Source: Vampirovibrio chlorellavorus (GTDB taxonomy: Bacteria > Cyanobacteriota > Vampirovibrionia > Vampirovibrionales > Vampirovibrionaceae). Taken from it: a stretch of 64,000 nt of DNA. A model generated the notes under the pieces. That model was not told the origin of the DNA. It saw only the letters and a list, made by a program, of their open reading frames with translations, and ran no database searches. The position numbers and the translations under genes were made by a program. The stretch is from contig CAIPMU010000012.1 of assembly GCA_903866275.1 (NCBI GenBank), positions 194,452-258,451 of the forward strand, in the 5' to 3' direction. The first letter of the stretch is position 1, and every line of letters begins with the position of its first letter. Positions 16,956 to 26,587 of this stretch are shown piece after piece.

Positions 16956-19900
16956 CTAGCACAGTGCGATTTTGCCTGATAAATTCGAGCCCAACGGGTT
17001 TGCACCGAGTCCTTTGGGTTTCAGGTTAATTCGGCTCCGGGCTGAGCTGGATTTGTTTGAACGGGAATGATCAGAGCTAGACGCCTGGGCCTCAGTGGAT
17101 TCCAAGGTGCTGCTTCTGGCAGGCTCGCCCGTTTCCAGTTGTGATTTGAGGATGTCCGCGATGAGAACATTCAGGACGGGGGATGGCGAGAGTCGGGCAA
17201 TGTCGAACGCCGTTTTGCCCTTTTTTTCTTTCCCCTCTTTATGAGTTCGGGCGGTGAGCAAGTCGTAAACCACATCTTTGGGCAATTCTAGCAAGCTGAT
17301 CACTATCTCCGGGATTTCATTGAGATGGATGTTATCCACAGCCGTATGCATTGCATTCTTCCCAGCGCAGTTGACCAGTCGGGTATCAGCCCCATGGTTC
17401 AGGAATGCTTCTGTGGCCTGCGTTTTACCATTGGCAATGGCCAGATGCAGCGGCGTGTTCTGGAAGAGGTTGCATTGCTGGTTCAGCATATCCGCAGTGT
17501 AAGCCCTGGAGTGGTTCAGCAGTTTATTCAGCATATCCGCTGAGTTTTGGTCAAAATAAGGCGCCATCATCATGGCATGCAGGATATTTTCACCTTGCAC
17601 GTTCAACACCCGAGGATCGGCCCCATGCTTTAACAGTGCATCAACCGCCAGGATTTTGCCCTTGTCGCAGGCTATATGCAACGGCGTGAATTGATTATCG
17701 TTCTCTGTACCGTTCAGGAGCTCTGTCTTTTGTTCTTCAGGGCATTTATCCAGCAGCATGCTCAGGAACTCCAGGTCCTCTATCGTGAAATCTGGCAAAT
17801 TCATGAACTGGTGCAGGATATTTTCTCCCAGTTTGTTTTTGCGGGTCACGTCCGCTCCGTTGGCCAGTAATATGGATACAGCCATCATATTTCGCGCCAG
17901 CACCGCCTGCATCAGTGGGGTGGTCTTATCCTCCCTGCGCACTGAATCAACCTTGGCACCTTTGGCTATCAGAATTCTTAAAATATCAAAGCAGCCTTCG
18001 GGTTCTCTTAAACAGGCAGCCAGTTGCATTGGCGAGAAATCTTGATTGTTGTTTTTGTTCGGATCCGCGCCATGCTCCAACAAGACCTGGGCTATTCTGG
18101 GATTTTGTAGAATCAGGGCTAACTGCAGCGGCGTTGTATCGCTTTGACTGGCCTGGTTCACATTGGCCCCATGCTCCAGCAACAAGAGCGTGCTGTTGTA
18201 ATCCTGATTCGCAATGGCCAGATGTAATGGGGTTGAGCCAAAATTGGCAGTGGCGTTGACGTTAAAATCGTTCAGACTCAACAGGGTTTTTTGCATCTCA
18301 TCCTGTGCAAAGCGAACCGCCAGATGCAAGGCGTTATAGCCCAGTTTATCTTTTGCCTCGGGATTGGCCCCCTGACTCAACAGAAAAGGAACCATCTGAG
18401 TGTGTGGTGTCCGAGCCACCTGAAGTAAGGCGGTTTCATCCTCGTTGGTTTTGGTATTGATCGGCACACCATGTTTCAGTAACCATTCGGCATTTGCCAA
18501 GCGCCCTTCGCGTGTCGCATAATGCAAAGGCGTTGCGCCTGTGCTGTCCTGCAGGAGGCTAACCTGCTTGCCTGCACGTATGTTTTTTTTGCCCGCTGCC
18601 AGTGCTTCCAGATAGTCGGGTGTATCCCAGAGTGCCGCATAGTGATAGGGGGTTCGTCCCAGGCCGTCTCGGCCAAGCGGGTTGGCACCCAATTTCATAA
18701 AACGAGTGATCCAGTTTAAAGGCAGCGGTCCCTGGATTGCGGTGTGAAGGGGCATGATTTCGATCATTGTGGTTTTATTACCAGGGGGCAAAAATTCTTG
18801 CTCTGTGGTGAAATAGGGCGCATTGATGTTTTGCTCGGTGAGATGACTGAAAACCAGCGCCATTTGTTGGTCTCCTGGCATTAGCTTTAAGGCTTGCTTG
18901 TGCTCAAGAATGATTTGATCAAAGGTTTGGACCCGTGTGTTGGTGGTACGACCTTCCAGTTCCATCAGGGCCTGATCAATTTCATCCAGCTTCTCGACAG
19001 GTTCTGGCTTGCCTTTGGGGGTCTTTGTGTTGCCCGTCGTGGTGCTTGAGCGTGAGGTCGCTGTCTGGGGATCGGGCTGCTTGTTTGCTTTCTTTTTCTT
19101 TTTGGATCGCGTTGATGCATCGGGTGTAACAGGCACTGTCGGCTTGTTGCTGGCGTCTTGCGATTTAGGTTGCTTTGCCCCTGTTAAAGCAGCGCTGGCA
19201 GGCTGTTCGTCGGAGCGGTCTTCGAGTGCCAGCAGAGTGAAGGGGTTGTTCGGTGACGTGGATCGTTTGTTTTCAAGGGTTGGAACGGCTTGTGGCTTGT
19301 TGGTCGCCGTTTTGGGTCCCAATGCTGCTGCAGGTTTTGACGATTGCTGGCTTTGCTGTTTTGGGGAAACTTTTTTGGCACTGTGCTGTTTGGCAGAACC
19401 TTGATGAGGAGGCTGGATGATGCTTTTGGGGGCCTGATCCTCAGTGATGGCCGATTTGATGTCTTTGAGGTTGGGGGCGCTCATTCCCTCTAGCAGGGAA
19501 CCCTGAAGATCGGGTGACGTCACAGCAGACTCCGACTGATCTATCCCTGATTCCTGAGTTTCCTGCTCGGTCGTCACTTCCTGAATGACAGGTAGCGTAG
19601 GCATTTTGCTCAGAGACGATGCTGGCATGGGTAGCCCGGAGAGGGAGTCTAAAAAGCGTTGTCCCTTTTTTTGCGCCCACATCCAGGGGGACTCTTGTGC
19701 CTGATTTAGCGTGTGCCAGTCTGCGCCGCGCGCTAACAAGGCCTCAATGGCATCCCGGTTGGAGGGCTGTTCCACATTGGGAATCTCGATGGCCAGGTGT
19801 AATGGGGTGTTGCCGCTATCCGGCATGGGAACATTGGGATTCAGTTGTTGAACGTCAGCGTTTTTGGGGCTGAGGAGGTGTTTGATGGTACTTCCCTGAT

Positions 19901-20717
19901 TTAATCCCGCGGCCCAGTGTAAAGAGGTCATATGTGGCGCATCGATTTCAGTTTGGGTGGCCTCGTCCAGAACTTTTCTGGATTTCCAGAGCCGGACATC
20001 CGCACCGGCGGCTTGCAAGGCTTTCATCATACGGACATTGCCATTACCCACTGCGGTCAGATAGGGGGTCAAGCCACGTTTGTCCCGAGCGTTTAGATCC
20101 AGTCCCTGTTCGGTCAGCCATTGAATCAGGGCTTTCTGGGACTGTTTATCGGCATCGCTTCCATCCATTGCCGTCAACCGGGCCATATCGTGCAGGGCAT
20201 TGCGATGTTCATGATCCCGAATGTCTTTGATATTCAGCGCGTTAGCCTGCATGGCGGCCTGTAACGTTTGTAGCAGGGATACACTTTTGCCGTACACCGC
20301 ACCCACATGCGATACAGGCATAGCTCCCGGCGAAAAGCTGTAAACTGAAGCTCCCGCATTCAGCAGTTTTTGAGTGGATTCAACATCGCCCAGACTGGCG
20401 GCGGTGATCAATGGGCTCAATCTCGTTTCTGGGTTCAGGATCTGGTCGATGGGTGTCTTGTCTTTGAGTGCGGTCAGAGCTTCGCTCAATAACGCCTGAT
20501 CACCGCTGTAAAGCGCCTGAAACAGCTGGGCTGTGGCCAGGGCGGTGTCATGGCTCAATGTGGACTGGCTGAAGGTGGGTGTGGACGATCCCGAGGTAAA
20601 TGCATCAGCAGGAGCAGCAGGAGATGCGGCCGAAGAATGGCCTGCAAATGTCACCGAGGACATGCCGGGCTCGGTGACTGGTTTATTGAACCGAATCGGG
20701 GGGATAGAAATCGACAT
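16956..20717 (-). CDS. Giant ankyrin-repeat protein
   Basis: About 1253 residues. The first 60 are Ser/Pro/Ala-rich and include IPPIRFNKP. A first ankyrin block spans roughly residues 70-350 (LITAASLGDVESTQKLLNAGASV, LTPYLTAVGNGNVRMMKALQAAGADV, NTPLHLAIEIPNVEQ). Residues about 370-600 form a disordered linker of Gln, Ser, Lys, Pro and Thr. A second, longer ankyrin block runs from about 635 to 1185 with at least ten good units (GATPLHYATREGRLANAEWLLKHGV, TPLHLAIANQDYNSTLLLLEHGANV and so on). The C-terminus is Ser/Arg-rich. I set the start at 20,717 because AGGAG lies six bases before this ATG; an upstream in-frame ATG would add eight residues. No signal peptide or enzyme domain is seen. It is probably a scaffold or a secreted effector acting on eukaryotic partners, by analogy only. 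Confidence 0.85.
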   Translation of the reverse strand: MSISIPPIRFNKPVTEPGMSSVTFAGHSSAASPAAPADAFTSGSSTPTFSQSTLSHDTALATAQLFQALYSGDQALLSEALTALKDKTPIDQILNPETRLSPLITAASLGDVESTQKLLNAGASVYSFSPGAMPVSHVGAVYGKSVSLLQTLQAAMQANALNIKDIRDHEHRNALHDMARLTAMDGSDADKQSQKALIQWLTEQGLDLNARDKRGLTPYLTAVGNGNVRMMKALQAAGADVRLWKSRKVLDEATQTEIDAPHMTSLHWAAGLNQGSTIKHLLSPKNADVQQLNPNVPMPDSGNTPLHLAIEIPNVEQPSNRDAIEALLARGADWHTLNQAQESPWMWAQKKGQRFLDSLSGLPMPASSLSKMPTLPVIQEVTTEQETQESGIDQSESAVTSPDLQGSLLEGMSAPNLKDIKSAITEDQAPKSIIQPPHQGSAKQHSAKKVSPKQQSQQSSKPAAALGPKTATNKPQAVPTLENKRSTSPNNPFTLLALEDRSDEQPASAALTGAKQPKSQDASNKPTVPVTPDASTRSKKKKKANKQPDPQTATSRSSTTTGNTKTPKGKPEPVEKLDEIDQALMELEGRTTNTRVQTFDQIILEHKQALKLMPGDQQMALVFSHLTEQNINAPYFTTEQEFLPPGNKTTMIEIMPLHTAIQGPLPLNWITRFMKLGANPLGRDGLGRTPYHYAALWDTPDYLEALAAGKKNIRAGKQVSLLQDSTGATPLHYATREGRLANAEWLLKHGVPINTKTNEDETALLQVARTPHTQMVPFLLSQGANPEAKDKLGYNALHLAVRFAQDEMQKTLLSLNDFNVNATANFGSTPLHLAIANQDYNSTLLLLEHGANVNQASQSDTTPLQLALILQNPRIAQVLLEHGADPNKNNNQDFSPMQLAACLREPEGCFDILRILIAKGAKVDSVRREDKTTPLMQAVLARNMMAVSILLANGADVTRKNKLGENILHQFMNLPDFTIEDLEFLSMLLDKCPEEQKTELLNGTENDNQFTPLHIACDKGKILAVDALLKHGADPRVLNVQGENILHAMMMAPYFDQNSADMLNKLLNHSRAYTADMLNQQCNLFQNTPLHLAIANGKTQATEAFLNHGADTRLVNCAGKNAMHTAVDNIHLNEIPEIVISLLELPKDVVYDLLTARTHKEGKEKKGKTAFDIARLSPSPVLNVLIADILKSQLETGEPARSSTLESTEAQASSSDHSRSNKSSSARSRINLKPKGLGANPLGSNLSGKIALC

Positions 20718-20975
20718 GGGATTCTCCTGAATGATACACATGGACTTGCAGATTCATGCACAATGCATTTTAGGCGAAACGCACCTGAATCATGATTCTC
20801 CATCAACACAATCCAACTAATGCGCTGAAGCGTCCGAATTGCCCAAAAAGTCGAGTCTGTTACAATTTGTCACAGCCCTGAAACCAGCAGAAAAATGCGC
20901 CGGTGCGGCCCGTCCCAGTGCGGCAAAATCTGCCCTGCTTTGGGGGGCGGCATTTGCTTTGGGAAACCTGTGCGA

Positions 20976-22433
20976 TTAGTGGGTCACCGACTCCACCGGC
21001 GGCGTTGGAAAGCATAGCCGAAAATCGGACCCTTGACCGCTTTCGCTGTGCACCACCACGTCGCCATCATGCACATCCATAATGGCTTTCACAATGGCCA
21101 GTCCCAGTCCGTCCCCGGCAATAATCTGGGAGCGGGAACTGTCGACCCGGTAAAAGCGCTCAAAAATATGGGGCAAATGTTCCGGCGAGATACCCGGTCC
21201 GTCGTCCTGCACACAGACCACTCCTTGCAGGTTGTCCTGATTCAGTCCTTGAGCCTGATTTGCTTCCTGAAAGAGGCGCACCCGCACATGCCCCTTGGGT
21301 GGTGTGTACTTGATGGCGTTGGACAGAATATTGCCGACGGCCTGTTCCACCAGGGGTTCATCCCCAAAAATCAGGCAGTCGCCGGTTAATGAGAGGTTGA
21401 TTTCTTTCTCTTCGGCCAGCAGGGCGTAAAAATCAAAGAGCTTGCTCACCAGCGGGGCCATTTGGCAAGGGGTCATTTCCAGCGCCAGTTGAGGACTATC
21501 CATTTTGGCGAGCAGCAGAATCCGGTCAATCACCTTGGAGAGCCGCTCCAGCTCGATCAGGTTGCCTTCCAGTACCGCGCGATACTCCTCGACCGTGCGG
21601 GCCTTCTCCAGCAGGACCTCGGTTTCCACGCGCAGGTTGGTAATCGGGGTACGCAGCTCATGCGCCAGATCCCCGGAGAAGCGGGTCAGCTGATCCACGT
21701 CCTTTTCCAGCTGTCCCAGCAGCCGATTAAAAGAATCGGCCAATGGTCCCAGTTCGCTGGGCCAATCTTTGATATTGATTCGGGCGTCCAGCGAATCCAT
21801 GCGAATTCCCTGGATGCGGTGGCTGAATTGCCGCAGTGGTCGTAAGCCAAGACGCACCACAATCATGCCCAGCACACTAAACAGAAAGACCCCAATGCAC
21901 ACCAGTTGAATCAGACTGTTTTTGAGTCGTAACAGGGTGTTCACCCGCGCGGTGGTTTCCAGTGCGGTTTGTATCAGAATCGGTTGCGGGTTGTGATCGC
22001 CGAGTAGTCCCTGCACTTGCAGAATCAGGTAGGTGCGTCCTTGCTTTTGGCAGGTTTCCTCCCGGCCGAGCGGGGTCGTCCCAAACCGGGAAATCAGGGC
22101 TGTCGGGAAATGCAGCGATTGAAACAGCACCCGGTGCTGACCGGATTTGGCCAGCAATCGAACCTGATACCGGTTAAAGTGAAAGGCGTTTAACTCCTCC
22201 GGCAGGCGCCGGTTGAGCAGAAACTGATTGTTGTCCTGTTCGCGCAGGGTGATTGTTAGTAGTGAGACCGCATCGGCGAGGACATCCCGATCGTCCTTGG
22301 TGAGTTGGCCATTGACCAGCGAATACAGGCCATAGCTCAAAACCAGCAGGATACAGGCGCTGGCCACTGCAAACGAGAGGGCCATGCGCGCGGTGATGGT
22401 TTGGCTAAGCCGATGGATTCTGGTCCAGAACAT
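20976..22433 (-). CDS. Sensor histidine kinase, CusS/heavy-metal-sensor type
   Basis: A 485-residue membrane kinase. The first membrane segment (residues 17-40) and second (174-194) enclose a periplasmic domain of about 130 residues, followed by a HAMP linker (GLRPLRQFSHRIQ...). The HisKA H-box is GDLAHELRTPI with His258. The ATPase domain contains NILSNAIKYTP, DDGPGI, IFERFYRVD and GDGLGLAIVK. The architecture matches the metal- or stress-sensing CusS/QseC group. The start overlaps the end of the regulator gene by 29 bases in another frame, so the pair is one operon with the regulator first. The signal is unknown; no metal efflux genes are next to it, so the metal role is only a family-level guess. 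Confidence 0.9.
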   Translation of the reverse strand: MFWTRIHRLSQTITARMALSFAVASACILLVLSYGLYSLVNGQLTKDDRDVLADAVSLLTITLREQDNNQFLLNRRLPEELNAFHFNRYQVRLLAKSGQHRVLFQSLHFPTALISRFGTTPLGREETCQKQGRTYLILQVQGLLGDHNPQPILIQTALETTARVNTLLRLKNSLIQLVCIGVFLFSVLGMIVVRLGLRPLRQFSHRIQGIRMDSLDARINIKDWPSELGPLADSFNRLLGQLEKDVDQLTRFSGDLAHELRTPITNLRVETEVLLEKARTVEEYRAVLEGNLIELERLSKVIDRILLLAKMDSPQLALEMTPCQMAPLVSKLFDFYALLAEEKEINLSLTGDCLIFGDEPLVEQAVGNILSNAIKYTPPKGHVRVRLFQEANQAQGLNQDNLQGVVCVQDDGPGISPEHLPHIFERFYRVDSSRSQIIAGDGLGLAIVKAIMDVHDGDVVVHSESGQGSDFRLCFPTPPVESVTH

Positions 22434-23091
22434 AGCCCACCCCGCGTACTGTCTTGATTAACCGGGTTGCAAACCCCTCATCGATCTTTTGTCTCAGGCG
22501 ACGAATGGCGACATCCACCACGTTCGTTTCGCAATCAAAGTGAATGTTCCAGACCCGGGCCACCAGCTCTTTGCGGGATACAAAGCGTCCCGCGTTTTCC
22601 ATCAGCATGCAGAGCAACTGAAACTCTTTGGGCGAGAGTTCGATGGCCTGCCCGTTACGGCGCACAGACTGCTGGGTGAGATTGATGCTGAGATCACCGA
22701 CCGACAGGGTTTCTTTGGGCACGTTGGGCCGGGTGCGACGCAAGATGGCCTCCACCCGAGCTAAAAACTCCGAGAAGGCAAAGGGCTTGGCCAGATAATC
22801 ATCGGCTCCGGCCTGCAGGCCCCGAACCCGATCCTTAATGTCACTGAGGGCAGTCAGCATGAGCACCGGGGTCTGTCGACCCTGAGCCCGGATTTCCTGC
22901 AGAATTTCCCAGCCATCCATTTTGGGCAGCATGACATCCAGAATAATCAGCTCGTACTCGTTCTGCTTCAGCAAGGCCAGCCCGGTTTCACCATCCGCAG
23001 CCAGTTCTACTTCGTAGTGATGCTCCAGCAAGCCTTTTTTCAGGCTTTGCGCTGTTCTCAGTTCATCTTCGATAATTAAAAAATTTTTCAT
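22405..23091 (-). CDS. Response regulator, OmpR/PhoB family (CusR-like)
   Basis: A 228-residue DNA-binding regulator working with the overlapping kinase gene. The receiver domain (1-118) has EDE at 8-10, the phospho-acceptor Asp52 in LIILDVMLPKMDGW, the Thr in MLTAL and the Lys in YLAKPF. The winged-helix effector domain (about 128-225) has LSPKEFQLLCMLMENAGRFVSRKEL and the recognition helix NVVDVAIRRLRQKID, ending RGVGYVL, which is typical of this family. The start is ATG at 23,091; the short phrase ACCGATGAAAA occurs twice around it, 14 bases apart, so an upstream copy of the start context exists. A minus-strand GATAAT near 23,135 may be the -10 element. Confidence 0.92.
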   Translation of the reverse strand: MKNFLIIEDELRTAQSLKKGLLEHHYEVELAADGETGLALLKQNEYELIILDVMLPKMDGWEILQEIRAQGRQTPVLMLTALSDIKDRVRGLQAGADDYLAKPFAFSEFLARVEAILRRTRPNVPKETLSVGDLSINLTQQSVRRNGQAIELSPKEFQLLCMLMENAGRFVSRKELVARVWNIHFDCETNVVDVAIRRLRQKIDEGFATRLIKTVRGVGYVLDQNPSA

Positions 23092-23308
23092 CGGTTTTGC
23101 TTTTCATCGGTTGCAAGGTGTTTCTATTATCCCTCGATTGGATCCATCTGTATGCTCCCTGATGCGAGTGAGGCGAGCGGGGGCAGGCATTGGTTACCGG
23201 GGGATCGTCGAGCGTGCGGGTTGCTGTGGGAAAGAGGACAACTGGACCTCATCATAACGCGCCAACTATAACAGGCTCCTGCTGGCTTGCGGCTTACAAA
23301 ATGGTCAC

Positions 23309-24838
23309 TTAAACCGGTTTAATGGTCGGTGGCCCGGCGTGCACAACGGCCCGGCTCATTCGACCTTTCAGGTGTTCCCAGTCGATGGAGACTGAGCCAC
23401 CGGTATTGCAGTGTACTTTTTCCCAACTTTTCAGGGCTTCATAGCACGCATTATCCAGGTAAATCAGCTGATCCACCCCGACATGCACCGCGACGCCGGG
23501 CGTAATTTTCTCCAGCACGGTCACCAGTGCAGGTAAATTGATAAACGTGGCACACCCTTCCAGTTGCAGGTCCACATGAGGATCGCCTGGTGTGAGTTGG
23601 ATCGACAGCTGAGATAGTCCCATGCCCAGTTTGATCAGCCCCAGAATCATCCCGAGCATGACTCCTTGCAGCGGATCGATCAAAACAACGGTCAGCGCGG
23701 TTGCAAGGTAAATGGCCAGTTCACCCTTGTCGTGGCTCAACAGATTCTTGATGTGATGCGGACTGATCAGGCTGAGCCCGGTGATTACCAGCAAGCCTGC
23801 AAGGCTGGCGGACGGAATCCTTTCCAGAAATTGCGGAAAGACCATCACAAAGAGCAGTATCCAGAGCCCTATCAGGATGAGCGAGGCCCGGCTGCGGGCG
23901 CCCGCCTGCACATTGGTTGTACTTCTGAGGATTTCTCCGCTGATGGGAAGTCCGCCCAACAGTCCGCACAGGACATTGCCGATGCCTTGTGCGATGAGTT
24001 CCTCGTTGTTACGGGTGCGCTCGTAATCGTGCATCTGTTCCAGGGCGTTGGCGGTGAGTAGTGCCTTGGCGCTGGCGATAAAAGCCATTGAAAAGGCCGC
24101 CATCAGTACGGTGGGGTTTAAAAACAGCTGGAGCAGGTTACCTGGGTCAATATAATGAAAGTTTTCAGTAAATTGGTGGGGAATTTGTACAAATTTTACC
24201 GGCCAGTGCATCAGGTTGGCCAGTGCCATTCCGCTCCCAATGGCATAGAGCGAGGAAGGAAGGACCTTCAGGGCCTTGGGAAGTAAGGGGTAGAGCAACA
24301 TCATGGCAATGGTCGCAACTGCGACGATCAGGGCCAGACTGTGCGGCGAGGGTGCCGGGGTACTGAACGCCAGACCCAGTGTCTGGGGGATATTGATCAG
24401 GTTTTTAAAGCCGTCTCCGGGCGGGGCCACGTCAAACATGGCGTGGTACTGGCTCAGGACAATGATCAGGCCAATACCAGCCATCAGGCCATGGATGACC
24501 GCCGGGGTGATGGATCGAAAGAGCTGCCCCACCTTAAACAGTCCGGCCAGAATCTGAATGACCCCTGCCAGCAGGACGATAACCCCCAGCGAGGCCAGAC
24601 CGTATTGGTGAATCGTGTCCATTGTGACGGCTATCAGGCCAGCGGCCGGGCCGGTGATCATCAGGCTGGCCCGGGTAAAGCTTCCCACCATCAGGCAACC
24701 GAGAATGGCCGATACCAGACCCAACGCGGGCGGTGCTCCAGAGGCCATGGCGATGCCCAGGCTCAGAGGAATGGCAATTAAAAAGCCGACCAGAGAAGCG
24801 GGAAGGTCCTGAATGTAGGGGCTGAGTTTGTGCTTCAT
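23309..24838 (-). CDS. SulP-family inorganic anion transporter
   Basis: A 509-residue membrane protein of the SulP/SLC26 family, which carries sulfate, bicarbonate or other anions. The opening DLPASLVGFLIAIPLSLGIAMASGAPP... is the family signature, and about 12-14 hydrophobic segments follow, including ITGPAAGLIAV and GNVLCGLLGGLPISGEILRSTTNVQAGARS. The C-terminal 100 residues resemble a reduced STAS domain (ATFINLPALVTVLEKITPGVAVHVGVDQLIYLDNACYEAL). Substrate cannot be set from sequence; members with this kind of tail are often linked to bicarbonate. No carbonic anhydrase lies next to it. A minus-strand leader of almost 300 bases precedes it, with a possible TACAAT at about 25,072. Confidence 0.85.
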   Translation of the reverse strand: MKHKLSPYIQDLPASLVGFLIAIPLSLGIAMASGAPPALGLVSAILGCLMVGSFTRASLMITGPAAGLIAVTMDTIHQYGLASLGVIVLLAGVIQILAGLFKVGQLFRSITPAVIHGLMAGIGLIIVLSQYHAMFDVAPPGDGFKNLINIPQTLGLAFSTPAPSPHSLALIVAVATIAMMLLYPLLPKALKVLPSSLYAIGSGMALANLMHWPVKFVQIPHQFTENFHYIDPGNLLQLFLNPTVLMAAFSMAFIASAKALLTANALEQMHDYERTRNNEELIAQGIGNVLCGLLGGLPISGEILRSTTNVQAGARSRASLILIGLWILLFVMVFPQFLERIPSASLAGLLVITGLSLISPHHIKNLLSHDKGELAIYLATALTVVLIDPLQGVMLGMILGLIKLGMGLSQLSIQLTPGDPHVDLQLEGCATFINLPALVTVLEKITPGVAVHVGVDQLIYLDNACYEALKSWEKVHCNTGGSVSIDWEHLKGRMSRAVVHAGPPTIKPV

Positions 24839-25136
24839 GAACGGAGACCTTTGAACTCAGGAGCGACGGTGTGGGGTGGATTTACTGGGTTACTGATCGT
24901 GTTCGGGGAGTCGGGTTAAAGCTTGATGCGCGGCGCAATCGGTTCAGGCACCTGGCCTGTCTTTCTAGAGCCAGCGCTATTGTTTAACAGAAAGCACTCA
25001 GGAATACACCTGACTCGATCCAGGTATGCAGCCTTACAACGCGCGCAGATTTAACCGCGACAGCACTATTGTAGCAGTCCACTGGCCCCTTGGGGAATGG
25101 AACCGTTTGGGGGTGAAGTGGCATCAGTGGGCCGAA
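24839..25136. other. Leader region of the SulP gene
   Basis: About 300 bases with no gene. On the minus strand it contains a CCCC-AA-GGGG hairpin near 25,087-25,096, a possible -10 TACAAT near 25,072 and an ACCTG/CAGGT inverted repeat near 25,008-25,025. None is strong enough to call a riboswitch. Confidence 0.35.
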
Positions 25137-25601
25137 TTATGAAACGGCGTTCAATTGTTTTTCCCGATGCTCAGCGAGATCGCGCACATAGTGAACGGCC
25201 TGGTGCAGGGATTCTTCCATCATCTGGGCCGCTTCGGCTTCAATGGCGGCTGCTTCGGCGTTCAAGGGGCGCCAGTCCATCCGAAACTGCACCACGGGCT
25301 TTGCTTTGAGATCGGACTCATCCGGGGGGATGATGGCGTTATAGACGTCTCCGGCAAACAGGGGGTGATCGAGTAGCTGGTAGCGAATTTCACCCATCCG
25401 CTCATCGATGGTAATGCGCTCTCGCAGCGGATGACCGTTCATGACGACTTCCCGAATGGCGTATTCCTCGTTGCCTTCAGGAAAGGAAAAAGACTCCAGC
25501 CCGGCCAGATAACGGTCGGGATGCTCGATGCGATCCAGCAACACATCCCAGATGGTTTGCAGGGAGGCATCCACCGGCACATAATAATTGATCTTCGGCA
25601 T
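25137..25601 (-). CDS. SRPBCC-fold (START-like) protein
   Basis: A 154-residue soluble protein. The start MPKINYYVPVDASLQTIWDVLLDRIEHPDRYLAGLESFSF is typical of SRPBCC/polyketide-cyclase-like domains, where the first strand and the two following short helices form the mouth of a hydrophobic ligand pocket. The middle alternates strands (EEYAIREVVMNGHPLRERITIDERMGEIRYQLL), and the long C-terminal helix (EAAAIEAEAAQMMEESLHQAVHYVRDLAEH) closes the fold. The length equals that of a single domain. Members bind lipids or small molecules or act as cyclases; nothing here shows which. AGGAG lies about 11 bases upstream. It is monocistronic as far as can be seen, with about 265 bases of empty sequence before it. 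Confidence 0.65.
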   Translation of the reverse strand: MPKINYYVPVDASLQTIWDVLLDRIEHPDRYLAGLESFSFPEGNEEYAIREVVMNGHPLRERITIDERMGEIRYQLLDHPLFAGDVYNAIIPPDESDLKAKPVVQFRMDWRPLNAEAAAIEAEAAQMMEESLHQAVHYVRDLAEHREKQLNAVS

Positions 25602-25866
25602 CCGCAGGCTTACTCCTCATTCATGGGCACAGGGGAAACAGGCGTTCAAACAGGCAGTCTCTCGATCCGATTCAACCGCTCAGGGTGATTAACAAGGCCT
25701 GAAAAGAGCATCATAATGGAAATTCCGAGATCCGTCCAGCGGGCCCGGCAGGCTCAAGTTCAGTAAATCCCGCAAGCCATCGGTGAATCTCTGGCCTGGA
25801 GACTGGCTGGATGGGCCTTTGTTTTTGAAGGGCATAGCGTGGAAAGGACAATGTTTTCAGGTGTTT

Positions 25867-26340
25867 CTAGGCGGATTGCTTGTTATCGCCTGAAGACTGG
25901 CCAATGAGTTGAAGGTAGGTTTGCTGAATAGCGCTCAGAACCGTCGCAGAGGGTTTGTAATAATCCGCTTCCTTAATCAGCTCAAAGACTTCAGAGACGT
26001 TTTCCGGGCTGATTTTTTGGGCCAGTTGTTCTTCCATGGCCCGAAATGCCGGGTTGGCCTGAAAGAAAGCGTCTGTACTAATGCCCTGATGAAACGCCCC
26101 AACGGGTTCAAAGCCTGCTTTGAGTCCTTCCCGGTTCAGTAGGTGCACCAGATCGCAGGCTGAGGGGCCAGCGGCCTGACTGGCGCGCAGGCGTAATGCA
26201 TTCAGGTGGGGAACAGCCTGAAAGTAGTTTTGAAACTCCGGGCCAGCCTGCAACTCGATCGGCGTGGTTTGTGAATCCAAGAGTGGTTGAACCACATTAT
26301 CCACGGAAAAATTACTACCCGTCTGACGTGGCTCAGTCAT
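25867..26340 (-). CDS. Small soluble protein of unknown function
   Basis: A 157-residue protein I do not recognise. It is mostly helical in composition with no signal peptide or membrane segment: PEFQNYFQAVPHLNALRLRASQAAG, CDLVHLLNREGLKAGFEPV, RAMEEQLAQKISPENVSEVFELIKEA and a final helix PSATVLSAIQQTYLQLIG. AAGGAG lies five bases before the ATG, so translation is likely efficient. The AT-rich 26,341-26,490 region upstream probably holds its promoter. A single cysteine at about 66. No partner is suggested by the neighbours. Confidence 0.55.
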   Translation of the reverse strand: MTEPRQTGSNFSVDNVVQPLLDSQTTPIELQAGPEFQNYFQAVPHLNALRLRASQAAGPSACDLVHLLNREGLKAGFEPVGAFHQGISTDAFFQANPAFRAMEEQLAQKISPENVSEVFELIKEADYYKPSATVLSAIQQTYLQLIGQSSGDNKQSA

Positions 26341-26494
26341 GCGTTCTCCTTTTGCCTAATGTCTTTTAAAAATAAGCATTTCAAATCACGTTCTCAAAGG
26401 ACGTTATATTTCCACCATCTCTTATAAATAAAAACAATTGCTCTTGAAGAATTGCCGAGTCTCTCTCTCAGGCTGCTCCCCTAACACCAATTAA

Positions 26495-26524
26495 AGAGCG
26501 ACTACCGGTTGCAGTAGTCGCTCT
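26495..26524 (-). terminator. Hairpin terminator after prs
   Basis: AGAGCGACTAC and GTAGTCGCTCT form an 11-base perfect stem around an 8-base loop. On the minus strand it is followed by TTTAATT, and it begins 63 bases beyond the prs stop. Confidence 0.75.
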
Positions 26525-26587
26525 GAGTGTTTTTAACGATTCAACCCGATGGGTACAAAACAAATCGGGTTGAGTGATCGTCGAGAG

